A stretch of 64,000 nt of DNA from Paracoccus saliphilus (GTDB lineage Bacteria; Pseudomonadota; Alphaproteobacteria; Rhodobacterales; Rhodobacteraceae): NCBI GenBank assembly GCA_003255745.1, contig QKYL01000212.1, positions 1 through 64,000 on the forward strand, given 5' to 3'. The notes below the pieces were generated by a model. That model saw nothing but the letters and a program-made list of their open reading frames with translations. It did not search any database and was not told where the DNA came from. This document shows positions 1 to 9,180 of this stretch, piece by piece. Positions within the stretch are counted from its first letter, which is position 1. Every line of letters starts with the position of its first letter. Both the position numbers and the translations under genes were made by a program.

Positions 1-357
1 ATGAGGGCGATTAGAGAACAACACCGGGACATCATCGGTTGCGACGTCGTGCCGGTGGTCCCCATGCGCAAGTTCTGCAGGCTCCGTGTCGCTGTCGACC
101 GACGGCTCTACCGGCTGCGAAACCTTGTCGCGCAGTGCTTCAACAAACTCAAGAATGCCAGACGCGTCGCCACTCGCCACGACAAAACCGCTGAAAGCTT
201 CCTGGGCTTCACCGACATCACGTCGATCCGCCTCTGGCTCCGCCATTTGTCAACAGGACCTGGGCTTTGCCAAGGAAAGCCGTGGCCGATATGGCCTGCC
301 CTGGTGGGCAGGTCCATGTGCTGCGATGTCATGCGGCCTAGCCGAAGACACCACTAA
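1..357 (+). CDS. IS5-family transposase, C-terminal part (cut by window edge)
   Basis: The frame is open from the first base, so the gene begins outside the window. Residues about 30-85 read like the C-terminal end of an IS5/IS427-type DDE transposase: a segment RRLYRLRNLVAQCFNKLKN followed by ARRVATRHDKTAESFLGF and the ending IRLWLRHLST, which carries the family's Y-R-E/N-type region with the last acidic/basic residues of the catalytic core. Family similarity fades after about base 255, and the remaining 34 codons to the stop at 355-357 look like read-through into flanking DNA. The natural end of the element may therefore lie near base 255-300; I could not identify terminal repeats. Its last 20 bases overlap the end of the convergent gene at 338-1288. 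Intact or remnant cannot be decided from this window. Confidence 0.75.
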   Translation: MRAIREQHRDIIGCDVVPVVPMRKFCRLRVAVDRRLYRLRNLVAQCFNKLKNARRVATRHDKTAESFLGFTDITSIRLWLRHLSTGPGLCQGKPWPIWPALVGRSMCCDVMRPSRRHH

Positions 358-1288
358 CGCGTCCCAGCAGCATGAAGGCACGGGCCGAGCGGCTGTCGGC
401 CAAAACCGCGATCTGCAGGTCGTCCAGTTGCGGCACAACCCGCCCGATCAGCCCGTCGAAATGCCGCAGGAAGTGATGCACCGTATCGCGAAAGATCTCG
501 TCCTCGCGCAGCATGGCGGCGACGATGTCCATTGCGGTGTCGTCATGGACGCCGCCAAGGGGCGCAACCGCGCTGCCGCGCTCGCCTGCGGCATAGCGGC
601 GCCACACGTCGGGCCGCACCGGGTCGGGCGGCAGGTCGTCCATGTAAAGGTCGCGCCCGGCCATCAGCGTGACGACATCCTGGGCGGCCCGCAGCACGCG
701 GGAATTGGCCGGATCCCTCAGCGCCTCGCGCAGCGCCTCGATCGCCTCTTGGTCGTCCGGCCCATTGGGAAAGTTCAGGGCGCGGATCAGCGTCTCGTTG
801 TCCACGGACGAAACATTGCCCGGCTCCGGCTGCGGGGCGGGCGGGCGCTGGTCCGCAGCAGAGCGAACCTTCGGCGCTGCCATTCGAAGGGGGGCAGGAG
901 GATGCGCCGGAGCGGGTTCGGCCCGCACCGTCGTGACGGCCGCTTTTGGCGTTGCAGGGCGGATGTCGGCCTCGGGGTCGGCTTCGGGTGCCTCGCCGGT
1001 CTGGACGGCGCGGCGCAGGTCACTCAGCCGGTGGCGCAGGTCGTCGGCCTCGGCGCGCAGGACGGCAATGGCGCGGGCCAGCGACACTGCCAGCCAGATC
1101 AGCGCGACCGGCATCACCACGCCTGCCGTTGCGACAAGGCGCGAAACGCCCCCAGACCCGCCATCGCCGCCGGGGCCAAGCAGCCAGAACAGCGCGACCA
1201 GGAACAGCCAGATGCCGGTCAGCGCCAAACCGACCGAGGTGATGCGGTCGCGATGCGACAGGCTGGAAATGCGGGCGATCAGGGACAT
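338..1288 (-). CDS. Conserved hypothetical two-helix membrane protein
   Basis: I do not recognise a named family. The 316-aa product has two hydrophobic helices near the N-terminus (about residues 17-38 and 51-73), then a charged helical stretch (about 74-95) that could form a coiled coil, a Pro/Ala-rich linker (about 95-160), and a soluble C-terminal domain of about 150 residues rich in acidic and aliphatic residues. This suggests an inner-membrane anchored cytoplasmic domain. The gene follows greA on the same strand: greA stops at 1294-1296, and the ATG used here (1288) sits 6 bases after it. A GTG at 1297 would add three residues and overlap greA. No clear Shine-Dalgarno sequence is visible, so translational coupling to greA is likely. 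Confidence 0.7.
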   Translation of the reverse strand: MSLIARISSLSHRDRITSVGLALTGIWLFLVALFWLLGPGGDGGSGGVSRLVATAGVVMPVALIWLAVSLARAIAVLRAEADDLRHRLSDLRRAVQTGEAPEADPEADIRPATPKAAVTTVRAEPAPAHPPAPLRMAAPKVRSAADQRPPAPQPEPGNVSSVDNETLIRALNFPNGPDDQEAIEALREALRDPANSRVLRAAQDVVTLMAGRDLYMDDLPPDPVRPDVWRRYAAGERGSAVAPLGGVHDDTAMDIVAAMLREDEIFRDTVHHFLRHFDGLIGRVVPQLDDLQIAVLADSRSARAFMLLGRVSGVFG

Positions 1289-1293
1289 GCGCG

Positions 1294-1764
1294 TCACTCG
1301 TACCGGATCGCGATGATCTCATAGCTGCGCAGACCGCCGGGCGTGGTGACGTCGACGCTGTCGCCCTCGTCCTTGCCGATCAATGCGCGCGCCAGAGGGG
1401 AGCGGATGTTCAGCAGGCCGCGCTCGATGTCGGCCTCGGCCTCGCCCACGATCTGGTAGGTGCGCTCCTCCTCGGTATCCTCGTCGATCAGCACGACCGT
1501 CGCGCCGAACTTGATGCTGCCCGACAGCTTGGACGGGTCGAACTGCTCGGCCCGCGACAGCAGCCCTTCCAATTCCTTGATGCGGCCCTCGATGAAGCCC
1601 TGCTTTTCGCGTGCGGCGTGATACTCGGCATTCTCGGACAGGTCGCCATGTTCGCGCGCCTCGGCAATGGCGCGGATGATGGCGGGGCGTTCCTTCGATT
1701 TCAGCTCGCCCAGTTCTCGTTCCAGCGCCTGATAGCCCCTGCGGGTCATCGGTATCTTTTCCAT
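1294..1764 (-). CDS. greA: Transcription elongation factor GreA
   Basis: GreA rescues backtracked RNA polymerase by stimulating cleavage of the nascent RNA 3' end through the secondary channel. The 156-aa product has the family's usual length. The N-terminal coiled coil is visible: a start [19 protein letters not shown], then the [12 protein letters not shown] segment at the tip with the two conserved acidic residues (D and E) that position the catalytic magnesium. The C-terminal FKBP-like domain follows (from about residue 80: [14 protein letters not shown] to VTTPGG.RSYEI). The frame extends upstream, but the family start is the ATG at 1762-1764. It is the first gene of a leftward pair with the membrane protein at 338-1288 and is divergent from ETF-QO. 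Confidence 0.96.
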   Translation of the reverse strand: MEKIPMTRRGYQALERELGELKSKERPAIIRAIAEAREHGDLSENAEYHAAREKQGFIEGRIKELEGLLSRAEQFDPSKLSGSIKFGATVVLIDEDTEEERTYQIVGEAEADIERGLLNIRSPLARALIGKDEGDSVDVTTPGGLRSYEIIAIRYE

Positions 1765-1810
1765 CGCTGCCCTGTCCTTCGTGGGATGCGGTTGCCATCC
1801 AAGTGCTAAG

Positions 1811-1846
1811 GCAACGCCCCTGCCATCCGGATGGCAGGGGCGTTGC
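1811..1846. repeat. Perfect 36-bp palindrome in the greA/ETF-QO divergent gap
   Basis: GCAACGCCCCTGCCATCC is followed directly by its exact reverse complement, giving 18-base arms with no spacer. It lies 47 bases upstream of the greA start and 173 bases before the ETF-QO start. Neither side has a run of T, so it does not look like an intrinsic terminator for either strand. It could be an operator, a transcript hairpin at the 5' end of greA mRNA, or a dispersed palindromic element. Function is unknown. Confidence 0.8.
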
Positions 1847-2018
1847 ACCTTGTCGGCGGGCATCGTGACCCCAATTCCGGCCGCATTGCAAGCCTGCATT
1901 GGCGGGTCTGCGGCATTGCAGCATCTTTCGGCACATCCTTCGCCGCGTCACGATTGCCCCGGTGGTCCGGGCAGGATAAACGCTGTGCCCAGCCAGTTTG
2001 CCAGAGGGATACCATCAG

Positions 2019-3674
2019 ATGATCGATGAGAGCGGGATCGAGCGTGAGTCGATGGAATACGACGTCGTGATCGTGGGGGCTGGCCCGAGCGGGCTGTCTG
2101 CTGCGATCCGGCTGAAGCAGATCGACCCCGATCTGTCGGTCGTGGTGCTGGAGAAGGGTTCCGAGGTCGGCGCGCATATCCTGTCGGGGGCGGTTCTGGA
2201 CCCCTGCGGGCTGACCCGGCTGATCCCCGACTGGAAGGCAAAGGGCGCGCCGCTGACCACCGAGGTCACCGACGACAACTTCTATGTCCTGGGCGAGGCG
2301 GGCCAGGTGCGGGTGCCGAACTGGCCGATGCCGCCCCTGATGTCGAACCACGGCAACTACATTGTCAGCATGGGCAATGTCTGCCGCTGGCTGGCCGAGC
2401 AGGCCGAGGAACTGGGCGTCGAGATCTTTCCCGGCATGGCCGCCAGCCAGGTCGTGTGGGACGGCAACCGCGTGCGTGGCGTGGTGGCGGGCGAATTCGG
2501 CCGCAACCCCGACGGCAGCATCGGCGACGGCTATGAGCCGGGGATGGAGCTGCACGGCAAGTATGTCTTCATTGCCGAGGGCGTGCGCGGCAGCCTGGCC
2601 AAGCAGATCAACGAGCGGCTGAACCTGACCGCGGGATCGGACGCGCAGAAGTTCGGCCTGGGCATGAAGGAGATCTGGGAGGTCCGCCCCGAGAAGTTCC
2701 AACAGGGCCGCGTCGTGCACACGATGGGCTGGCCCCTGGGCAAGAACGCGGGCGGCGGCAGCTTCATCTATCACCTGGAGAACAACCAGGTGTTGGTCGG
2801 CTTCGTCGTCCACCTGAACTACAAGAACCCGCACCTGTACCCCTATATGGAATTCCAGCGCTTCAAGCACCACCCGATGGTGGCGGACCTGCTGGAGGGC
2901 GGCAAGCGCATCAGCTATGGCGCCCGCGCCATCAGCGAGGGCGGCTTCCAGTCGCTGCCGCAGATGTCCTTCGAGGGCGGGCTGCTGCTGGGATGTTCCG
3001 CGGGCATGGTCAACCTGCCGCGCATCAAGGGGAACCACAACGCGATGCTGTCGGGCATCGCCGCCGCCGATGCCGCCGCCGCCGCGATCCATGCGGGCCG
3101 CGAAGGCGACCGGCTGGCCGATTACGACACGGCCGTGCGCGGGGGCGAGATCGGCCAGGACCTCAAGCGGGTCAGGAACGTCAAGCCGATGTGGTCCAAG
3201 CTGGGCCTGACCGCCAGCCTGATGCTGGGCGGCTTTGACATGTGGGTGGCGAACCTGACCGGCTGGAACCCCCTGGGCACCTGGAGCCACGGCAAGTCCG
3301 ACGCCGCCGCCACCGGCAAGGCGCGCGACCACAAGCGGATCGACTATCCGCGCCCCGACGGCGTGCTGTCCTTTGACCGTCTGACCAACGTGGCCTTTTC
3401 CTTCACCAACCACGAGGAAAGCCAGCCCTGCCACCTGCGGCTGCGCGACCCGCAGGTCCCCATCGCGGTGAACCTGCCCGAATATGCCGAGCCCGCGCAG
3501 CGCTATTGCCCGGCCGGCGTCTACGAGGTCGTCCAGGACGAGGCCGGCCCGCGCTTCGTCATCAACTTCCAGAACTGCGTCCACTGCAAGACCTGCGACA
3601 TCAAGGACCCCAGCCAGAACATCGTCTGGACCACCCCCCAGGGCGGAGACGGGCCAAACTACCCGAACATGTGA
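2019..3674 (+). CDS. Electron transfer flavoprotein-ubiquinone oxidoreductase
   Basis: ETF-QO is a monotopic inner-membrane iron-sulfur flavoprotein that passes electrons from ETF (fed by acyl-CoA and other dehydrogenases) to ubiquinone. The 551-aa length matches the family. The N-terminal dinucleotide fold is at residues 14-25 (YDVVIVGAGPSG), with the following FAD region reading AAIRLKQ...VVVLEKGSEVGAHILSGAV. Near the C-terminus is the ferredoxin-like part with the [4Fe-4S] cysteines: RYCPAGVYE, then NCVHCKTCDIKDPSQNI. The ATG at 2019 has AGAGGG 10 bases upstream; a TTG at 1998 in the same frame is less likely. It is a single gene divergent from greA. Functionally it would serve the acyl-CoA dehydrogenase encoded at 12795-14402. 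Confidence 0.96.
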   Translation: MIDESGIERESMEYDVVIVGAGPSGLSAAIRLKQIDPDLSVVVLEKGSEVGAHILSGAVLDPCGLTRLIPDWKAKGAPLTTEVTDDNFYVLGEAGQVRVPNWPMPPLMSNHGNYIVSMGNVCRWLAEQAEELGVEIFPGMAASQVVWDGNRVRGVVAGEFGRNPDGSIGDGYEPGMELHGKYVFIAEGVRGSLAKQINERLNLTAGSDAQKFGLGMKEIWEVRPEKFQQGRVVHTMGWPLGKNAGGGSFIYHLENNQVLVGFVVHLNYKNPHLYPYMEFQRFKHHPMVADLLEGGKRISYGARAISEGGFQSLPQMSFEGGLLLGCSAGMVNLPRIKGNHNAMLSGIAAADAAAAAIHAGREGDRLADYDTAVRGGEIGQDLKRVRNVKPMWSKLGLTASLMLGGFDMWVANLTGWNPLGTWSHGKSDAAATGKARDHKRIDYPRPDGVLSFDRLTNVAFSFTNHEESQPCHLRLRDPQVPIAVNLPEYAEPAQRYCPAGVYEVVQDEAGPRFVINFQNCVHCKTCDIKDPSQNIVWTTPQGGDGPNYPNM

Positions 3675-3762
3675 TGAAAGGGAAAAGCCGCAGGCGTTGC
3701 AGGGGGGCAAGGCAGGGGTATAGGCTGCGGGCAACGAAAACGTGATTTCCGGAAGGCCCGCT

Positions 3763-5577
3763 GTGATCCTGACCCAGACCTGCCCGGCGCTTGCGCGACT
3801 GGCGCTTCTTGCCCTTCTGCTGGGCGGCACCACGATGCCGTCATGGGCGCAGGACGACGGGCGCCCCGACCCGCGGCCGGTACAGGCGGCGGAAACGGCG
3901 CCGCTGACGCGGGGCTTGGCCGGACCCTACCTGGCCGCCCGCATGGCTACGGTCGAAAACGACTTTCGCGCCGCCGCCCGTTATTTCGTGCAGGCCTCGG
4001 CCCATGATCCTGCGGATGTTTATCTGCAGGACAGCGCCTTGGTTGCCCTGGCCTCGGCCGGTGAGGTCGAACGTGCCGTGACCATGGCCGAACGGATGAT
4101 CGGGGCCGGCGAGGGGACCGAGCTTGCCGGTCTGATGCGCCGGGCGCAGCTGGTGCGGGCTGGCGACTGGACTGGCCTGCTGCAGCTAATCCAGACCGAC
4201 CGCAGGCCCGATATGCCGCTGGAGGAGGATCTGCTGGACGGCACCATGCGCGCATGGGCGCTGCTGGGGGCGGGGCGCGCTTCGGATGCGTTGGCTGCCT
4301 TTGAGGAAATGGCCGCCGATGACAGCCTGGCGCCGATCGTGAATTATCACCTGGCGCTGGCCCGCGCCCTGGTCGGGGATTACGAATCCGCCGATACCCT
4401 GATGCAGCAGTCCGAGGCGGGCGGCCATCTGCTGGGCCTGATCTCTCGCGTGCAGATCCTGAGCCAGCTGGAGCGGCAGGACGAGGCGCTGGCCCTGCTG
4501 GAAAAGATAGATGGCATCGAGGCCGAGCCGCAGTTGATGGCCATGCGCCAGCGCCTGCGCGACGGCCAGCCGATCTCCTTCGATGTGATCGGGGGACCCG
4601 GTGACGGGATCGCGCATCTGCTGCTGTCCTTTGCCTCGGCCCTGGCCACCAGCCCAGACCCCGAGCCGCTGTCGCTGATCCATGCGCGACTTGCGACGTG
4701 GATTTCGCCCGAAAACCCTGATGGGCGGCTGATGGTGGCCCAGCTTCTGCAGGATCGCCAGCAGTTCGACCTTGCCGAAGCCGAATTCGAGGCCGTCCGC
4801 CGCATGGACCAGATGCGCCCGATGGCGGAGCTTGGCCGCATCGACGCCCTGTCGCGTGCCGATCGCCGGGACGAGGCCGAAAAGGCCGCGCTGGCCCTGA
4901 CTGCCGCCTATCCGCAGCTGCCGCAGGCCTGGGTCGCGCTTGGCGACGTGCTGCGCCAGCAGGAGAAATACGGAGCCGCCGTGCCCAGCTATGACAAGGC
5001 GCTGGCCCTGCTGGAAAACGCGCCACCCGAGGCGCGCTGGTTCGCGCTTTACGCGCGCGGGATCTCTTTAGAGCGTGCGGGCGAGTTCGACCGCGCCGAG
5101 GCCGATCTGCTTGCCGCGCTTGAGATCCGGCCGGATCAGGCCAGTCTGTTGAACTACCTGGGTTATTCCTGGATCGACCGGAACAGGAACCTGGACCGGG
5201 CGCTGGAGATGATCGAGCGCGCGGTCGAGCTGTCCCCCGGCGACGGCTATATCCTGGACAGCCTGGCTTGGGCCTATTTCCGCCTTGGCCGGTACGAGGA
5301 TGCCGTGGCGCCGATGGAGCAGTCGATCGTGACCATGGCCTCGGACCCGCTGGTGAACGACCACCTGGGCGACATCTACTGGATGGTCGGCCGCACCCGC
5401 GAGGCAGAGATCCAGTGGCGTCGTGCTCTGTCGCTGGAGCCGGGGGAGTCGGGCGAGGTCGATCCCGACCGTATCCGCGACAAGCTGGATCGCGGGCTGG
5501 ACGCGGTTCTGGCCGATGAAGGCAAGGACGGCCCCGAAGCGCCCCTCCGCCAGACCGAGGCCGACGCCACCGAATGA
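3763..5577 (+). CDS. Secreted tetratricopeptide-repeat protein
   Basis: The 604-aa product begins with a signal peptide (hydrophobic [13 protein letters not shown], cleavage probably after PSWAQ) and is otherwise built of helical repeats. Typical TPR pattern residues are clear in the second half, for example [21 protein letters not shown], then [19 protein letters not shown] and [15 protein letters not shown]. It is probably a periplasmic or outer-membrane-facing scaffold; no catalytic domain is visible and the partner is unknown. The start is a GTG at 3763 with GGAAGG 6 bases ahead; an upstream GTG at 3742 would put polar residues before the signal peptide. The stop overlaps the ispE start by 4 bases, so the two are translationally coupled, an arrangement I believe is shared by related genomes. 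Confidence 0.85.
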   Translation: MILTQTCPALARLALLALLLGGTTMPSWAQDDGRPDPRPVQAAETAPLTRGLAGPYLAARMATVENDFRAAARYFVQASAHDPADVYLQDSALVALASAGEVERAVTMAERMIGAGEGTELAGLMRRAQLVRAGDWTGLLQLIQTDRRPDMPLEEDLLDGTMRAWALLGAGRASDALAAFEEMAADDSLAPIVNYHLALARALVGDYESADTLMQQSEAGGHLLGLISRVQILSQLERQDEALALLEKIDGIEAEPQLMAMRQRLRDGQPISFDVIGGPGDGIAHLLLSFASALATSPDPEPLSLIHARLATWISPENPDGRLMVAQLLQDRQQFDLAEAEFEAVRRMDQMRPMAELGRIDALSRADRRDEAEKAALALTAAYPQLPQAWVALGDVLRQQEKYGAAVPSYDKALALLENAPPEARWFALYARGISLERAGEFDRAEADLLAALEIRPDQASLLNYLGYSWIDRNRNLDRALEMIERAVELSPGDGYILDSLAWAYFRLGRYEDAVAPMEQSIVTMASDPLVNDHLGDIYWMVGRTREAEIQWRRALSLEPGESGEVDPDRIRDKLDRGLDAVLADEGKDGPEAPLRQTEADATE

Positions 5578-6410
5578 CCGCCCCAGACCCGGCGCTGACC
5601 GAGGCCGCGCCCGCCAAGCTGAACCTTGCGCTGCATGTCACCGGTCGGCGCGCCGACGGCTATCACCTGCTGGATTCGCTGGTCTGCTTTGTGGATATGG
5701 GCGATGTGGTGCAGCTGTCGCCCGGACCCCTGACCCTGCGCATCGACGGCCCTTTTGCGGCGGGCCTGTCGGATCAGGACAACCTCTGCCTGCGGGCCGC
5801 CCGGCTGGTGGGCGGGCAGGCGGCCATCCGGCTGGTCAAGAACCTGCCCGTCGCCTCGGGGATCGGCGGCGGGTCGGCCGATGCGGCGGCGGTCCTGCGG
5901 GGACTTGCACGGTTGGGGCATCCTCTGCCCACAGCGCCCGAACAACTGGGCGCCGACGTGCCGGTCTGCCTGGCCTCGGTCCCCGCCCGGATGCAGGGCA
6001 TCGGAGAGATCGTGACGCCGCTGTCGCCGCTGCCGCCGCTGCACCTGGTTCTGGTCAATCCAGGGGTCGCGGTCGCCACTCCGCGCATCTTTGGGGGGCT
6101 GACCTGCCGCGACAATCCTCCTCTGCCGGCGATTCCGCGCTTTCCGGATGCGGGCGCGCTGATCGGCTGGCTGGCGGCGACAAGGAACGACTTGCAGCCC
6201 CCCGCCATCGTGGCCGCGCCGGTCATCGGGGCAGTGCTGGATGCGCTGCGATCGCAGGGGGCGGGGCTTGCGCGCATGTCGGGGTCGGGGGCGACCTGCT
6301 TTGGCATCTTCGACGGCCCGGCCGCCGCCCGCGCGGCGGCTGCGGCGCTTGCGCGCAACGGCTGGTGGGCGGTTCCGACCGAACTGGCGCCCGCCCCGGC
6401 AGGTCGCTAA
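5574..6410 (+). CDS. ispE: 4-diphosphocytidyl-2-C-methyl-D-erythritol kinase
   Basis: IspE phosphorylates the 2-hydroxyl of CDP-methylerythritol with ATP, the fourth step of the methylerythritol phosphate route to isoprenoid precursors. The 278-aa protein is a GHMP kinase: a lysine in the N-terminal AKLNLAL segment (K15), the glycine-rich ATP loop [17 protein letters not shown] at about residues 91-107, an LGADVPVC segment with the catalytic aspartate, and the late motif [12 protein letters not shown]. It overlaps the preceding TPR gene by ATGA and is followed 28 bases later by pdxJ. It supplies precursors for the polyprenyl diphosphate synthase encoded at 29377-30378. Confidence 0.95.
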   Translation: MTAPDPALTEAAPAKLNLALHVTGRRADGYHLLDSLVCFVDMGDVVQLSPGPLTLRIDGPFAAGLSDQDNLCLRAARLVGGQAAIRLVKNLPVASGIGGGSADAAAVLRGLARLGHPLPTAPEQLGADVPVCLASVPARMQGIGEIVTPLSPLPPLHLVLVNPGVAVATPRIFGGLTCRDNPPLPAIPRFPDAGALIGWLAATRNDLQPPAIVAAPVIGAVLDALRSQGAGLARMSGSGATCFGIFDGPAAARAAAAALARNGWWAVPTELAPAPAGR

Positions 6411-6438
6411 GGTGCCTGCGATTTCAGCGGAGGATCCC

Positions 6439-7173
6439 ATGCTGCGCCTTGGCGTCAATATCGACCACGTCGCCACCATCCGGAACGCCCGGGGTTCCCC
6501 CTGGCCCGACCCGTTGCGCGCTGCGCGGCTGGCCGAGCAGGCCGGGGCCGACGGCATCACCGCGCATCTGCGCGAGGATCGCCGCCATATCAGCGATGCC
6601 GATATTGACGCGCTGATGGCAAACCTGACGCTGCCCCTGAACCTGGAGATGGCCGCCACGGCGGAAATGCAGGCGATCGCGCTGCGCCATCGCCCCCATG
6701 CCGTCTGCATCGTCCCCGAAAAGCGCGAGGAGCGCACGACCGAGGGCGGGCTGGACGTTGCTGGCAATGACAACATGCTGGCAGATTTTATCGCCCCCCT
6801 GCGCGACGTGGGCTGCCGCGTGTCGCTGTTCATCGGCCACGAGGAAGAGCAGATCCGCGCCGCGGCCCGTATCGGCGCGGCCGTTGTTGAGCTGCATACC
6901 GGAGCCTATTGCGACCTGGACACCGAGGGGCGCCATGCCGAGCGCGATGCCGAATTGGCTGCCCTGCGGGAAGGCGCCGCCCTGGCCCACAGCCTGGGTC
7001 TGGAGGTTCACGCCGGCCACGGCCTGACCTTTGACACGGTCGGCCCGGTTGCGGCCATCCCGCAGCTGGCCGAGTTGAACATCGGGCATTTCCTGATTGC
7101 CGAATCCGTCTTCACCGGGCTGGACGTGGCAATCTGCGAAATGCACCGGCGCATGGCAGCCGCCCGCGCCTGA
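6439..7173 (+). CDS. pdxJ: Pyridoxine 5'-phosphate synthase
   Basis: PdxJ condenses 3-amino-2-oxopropyl phosphate (from PdxA) with 1-deoxy-D-xylulose 5-phosphate to form pyridoxine 5'-phosphate, the last ring-forming step of vitamin B6 synthesis. The 244-aa protein shows the TIM-barrel family signatures: LRLGVNIDHVATIRNARG at the N-terminus, GADGITAHLREDRRHI, NLEMAAT, CIVPEKREERTTEGGLD, VELHTG.YC and VHAGHGLT. The ATG at 6439 is preceded by GCGGAGGA with good spacing; the longer upstream frame is the shadow of ispE. It heads the conserved alphaproteobacterial block pdxJ-acpS-lepB-rnc-era. Confidence 0.97.
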   Translation: MLRLGVNIDHVATIRNARGSPWPDPLRAARLAEQAGADGITAHLREDRRHISDADIDALMANLTLPLNLEMAATAEMQAIALRHRPHAVCIVPEKREERTTEGGLDVAGNDNMLADFIAPLRDVGCRVSLFIGHEEEQIRAAARIGAAVVELHTGAYCDLDTEGRHAERDAELAALREGAALAHSLGLEVHAGHGLTFDTVGPVAAIPQLAELNIGHFLIAESVFTGLDVAICEMHRRMAAARA

Positions 7174-7215
7174 GCCGGCCCAGACCTTCGTGACCCATCG
7201 GACCGCCCACAGACC

Positions 7216-7626
7216 ATGATCCTCGGCATTGGCAGCGACCTTGCGAATATCGACCGCATCCAGTCCACGCTGGACCGTTTTGGCGACCGCTTCCGCAATC
7301 GGGTCTTTACCGGGACGGAACTGGGCAAGGCCGCGCGCCGCGCGGACGAAGCCGGAACCCTGGCCAAGCGATGGGCCGCAAAGGAGGCCTGCTCCAAGGC
7401 GCTTGGCACCGGACTGGCCATGGGCATCAGCTGGCGCGACATGGCGGTGTCGAATCTGCCCTCGGGGCAGCCGGTCATGGCGCTGACGGGTTGGGCGCAG
7501 GACCGGCTGACCGCGATGACGCCCCCCGGCCATCATGCGGTCGTCCATGTCACGCTGACCGACGATCACCCCTGGGCGCAGGCTTTCGTGGTGATCGAGG
7601 CGCGTCCCGGCCCGCCGGATGCTTGA
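7216..7626 (+). CDS. acpS: Holo-[acyl-carrier-protein] synthase
   Basis: AcpS moves the 4'-phosphopantetheine arm from coenzyme A onto the serine of acyl carrier protein, switching on fatty acid synthesis. The 136-aa length is normal. Both metal-binding motifs are present: [14 protein letters not shown] with D8, and [15 protein letters not shown] with E57. It starts 42 bases after pdxJ and ends 76 bases before lepB. The link with pdxJ is a widespread gene order in proteobacteria. Confidence 0.96.
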   Translation: MILGIGSDLANIDRIQSTLDRFGDRFRNRVFTGTELGKAARRADEAGTLAKRWAAKEACSKALGTGLAMGISWRDMAVSNLPSGQPVMALTGWAQDRLTAMTPPGHHAVVHVTLTDDHPWAQAFVVIEARPGPPDA

Positions 7627-7702
7627 CTTTGCCCCCTGCCGGAGACCATGAACGCGCGATGCGGGCAGGCCGCAGGCGCAGCGATGAAGAAAGACAGACA
7701 TC

Positions 7703-8494
7703 ATGGCGGACAGCTCGGTCCCGAAAAAGGACGGCATCTGGGAAACGATCAAGACCGTCTTCTGGGCGCTGGTGATCGCGGGCATCTTCCGCACGCTGTT
7801 CTTCCAGCCCTTCTGGATCCCCTCGGGCAGCATGAAGGACACGCTGCTGATCGGTGACTTCCTGTTCGTCAACAAGATGGCCTATGGCTATTCGGCCCAT
7901 TCCTGCCCCTTCTCGCTCTGCCCGATTTCCGGCCGCATTCTGGAAAGCGCGCCCGAACGGGGCGATGTTGCGGTCTTCCGCCACCCGACCCGCGACGTGG
8001 ACTTCATCAAGCGCGTGATCGGCCTGCCGGGCGACACGATCCAGATGCGCGATGGCCGGCTGTGGCTGAACGGCGAGCAGGTTCCCGTGACCCCTGCTGG
8101 CCAGTTCATCGAGGTCAAGGACCAGCAGGGCCCGCAAGGCCTGATCCCGCGCTGCATGAACGATCCGGTTCCGCAGGGCGGTGAGTGCGTCAAGGACCGC
8201 ACGACCGAAACCCTGCCGGGCGGGCGCAGCCATGACGTGCTGAACATCGTCGATGGCTGGCTGGCCGACGATACGCCGACCTTCACGGTGCCCGAAGGCC
8301 AATATTTCTTCATGGGCGACAACCGCGACAATTCCGAGGACAGCCGCTTTCCCGCCGAGATCGGCGGCCTGGGCTTTGTGCCTGCCGAATTCCTGATCGG
8401 CCGGGCCGACCGGATCATGTTCTCCTCGGCTGGGCGCTCGCTGCTCTATTTCTGGACGTGGCGGCCCGACCGCTTCTTCAAGGCGGTGGAGTGA
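7703..8494 (+). CDS. lepB: Signal peptidase I
   Basis: LepB is the inner-membrane serine-lysine peptidase that removes signal peptides from exported proteins in the periplasm. The 263-aa product has one N-terminal membrane helix (about residues 18-34). The catalytic serine is S43 in the box [13 protein letters not shown], and the general-base lysine is K103 in [12 protein letters not shown]. The late box [13 protein letters not shown] is also present. A middle insert of about 80 residues with cysteines (around C68, C73) is larger than in short Gram-positive enzymes and is normal for alphaproteobacteria. The stop overlaps the rnc GTG start. Confidence 0.96.
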   Translation: MADSSVPKKDGIWETIKTVFWALVIAGIFRTLFFQPFWIPSGSMKDTLLIGDFLFVNKMAYGYSAHSCPFSLCPISGRILESAPERGDVAVFRHPTRDVDFIKRVIGLPGDTIQMRDGRLWLNGEQVPVTPAGQFIEVKDQQGPQGLIPRCMNDPVPQGGECVKDRTTETLPGGRSHDVLNIVDGWLADDTPTFTVPEGQYFFMGDNRDNSEDSRFPAEIGGLGFVPAEFLIGRADRIMFSSAGRSLLYFWTWRPDRFFKAVE

Positions 8495-9180
8495 CCCCGG
8501 GCGCCGACATCCGTGCCTTCATGGCCCGCCTGGGGCACGACTTTGCGCGCCCCGAATTGCTGGTGCGTGCGCTGACGCATGGGTCCATCGCCAGCGTCAC
8601 GCGGCCCGACAACCAGCGGCTGGAATTCCTGGGCGACCGCGTTCTGGGCCTGGTCATGGCTGAGGCGCTGTTTTCTGCCGACGAGGCCGCGACCGAAGGA
8701 CAGCTGGCCCCGCGCTACAACGCGCTGGTGCGGGGCGAGACCTGCGCCGCCATCGCCCGCGACATCGGCCTGGGCGAGGTGTTGAAGCTGGGTCGGTCCG
8801 AGATGCTGTCGGGCGGCCGCAGGAAAGAGGCGCTGCTGGCCGACGCGATGGAGGCCGTTCTGGCCGCCGTCTATCTGGACGCGGGCTTCGACGCCGCGCG
8901 GGCGGTCGTGCTGCGCCACTGGACGCCGCGGCTGGACCGGGTGGAAAAGGACAGCCGCGACGCCAAGACGGCCCTGCAGGAATGGGCACAGGCCCACGGC
9001 ATGCCGCCCCCCCATTACGAGCAGACCGAGCGCAGCGGCCCCGACCATGCGCCGGTCTTCCTGATCACCGTGCGGCTGGAAGACGGAAGCCAGGCCCAGG
9101 CCAAGGGCTCCGGCACCAAGCGCAGCATCGAACAGGCCGCCGCGCAGGTGCTGCTGGACCGGCTGGAAGGACAGACATGA
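8491..9180 (+). CDS. rnc: Ribonuclease III
   Basis: RNase III cuts double-stranded RNA, maturing rRNA precursors and some mRNAs. The 229-aa product has the nuclease signature [11 protein letters not shown] (residues 43-53, with E45 and D49) and the second acidic pair D118/E121 in [18 protein letters not shown]. The double-stranded RNA binding domain covers about residues 155-225. The chosen start is a GTG at 8491 that overlaps the lepB stop (GTGA); an ATG at 8521 would remove the first ten residues. The stop overlaps the era start as ATGA, so lepB, rnc and era are tightly coupled. Confidence 0.95.
   Translation: MTPGADIRAFMARLGHDFARPELLVRALTHGSIASVTRPDNQRLEFLGDRVLGLVMAEALFSADEAATEGQLAPRYNALVRGETCAAIARDIGLGEVLKLGRSEMLSGGRRKEALLADAMEAVLAAVYLDAGFDAARAVVLRHWTPRLDRVEKDSRDAKTALQEWAQAHGMPPPHYEQTERSGPDHAPVFLITVRLEDGSQAQAKGSGTKRSIEQAAAQVLLDRLEGQT

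Noticed and set aside
2..247. Minus-strand reading of the left edge as an acidic hypothetical protein
   Set aside because: The plus strand matches the IS5 transposase C-terminus, which explains the conservation better.
1806..3833. Minus-strand open frame of 675 codons opposite ETF-QO
   Set aside because: Low-complexity His/Val/Arg-rich translation typical of the antisense of a GC-rich gene; the plus strand encodes a full ETF-QO.
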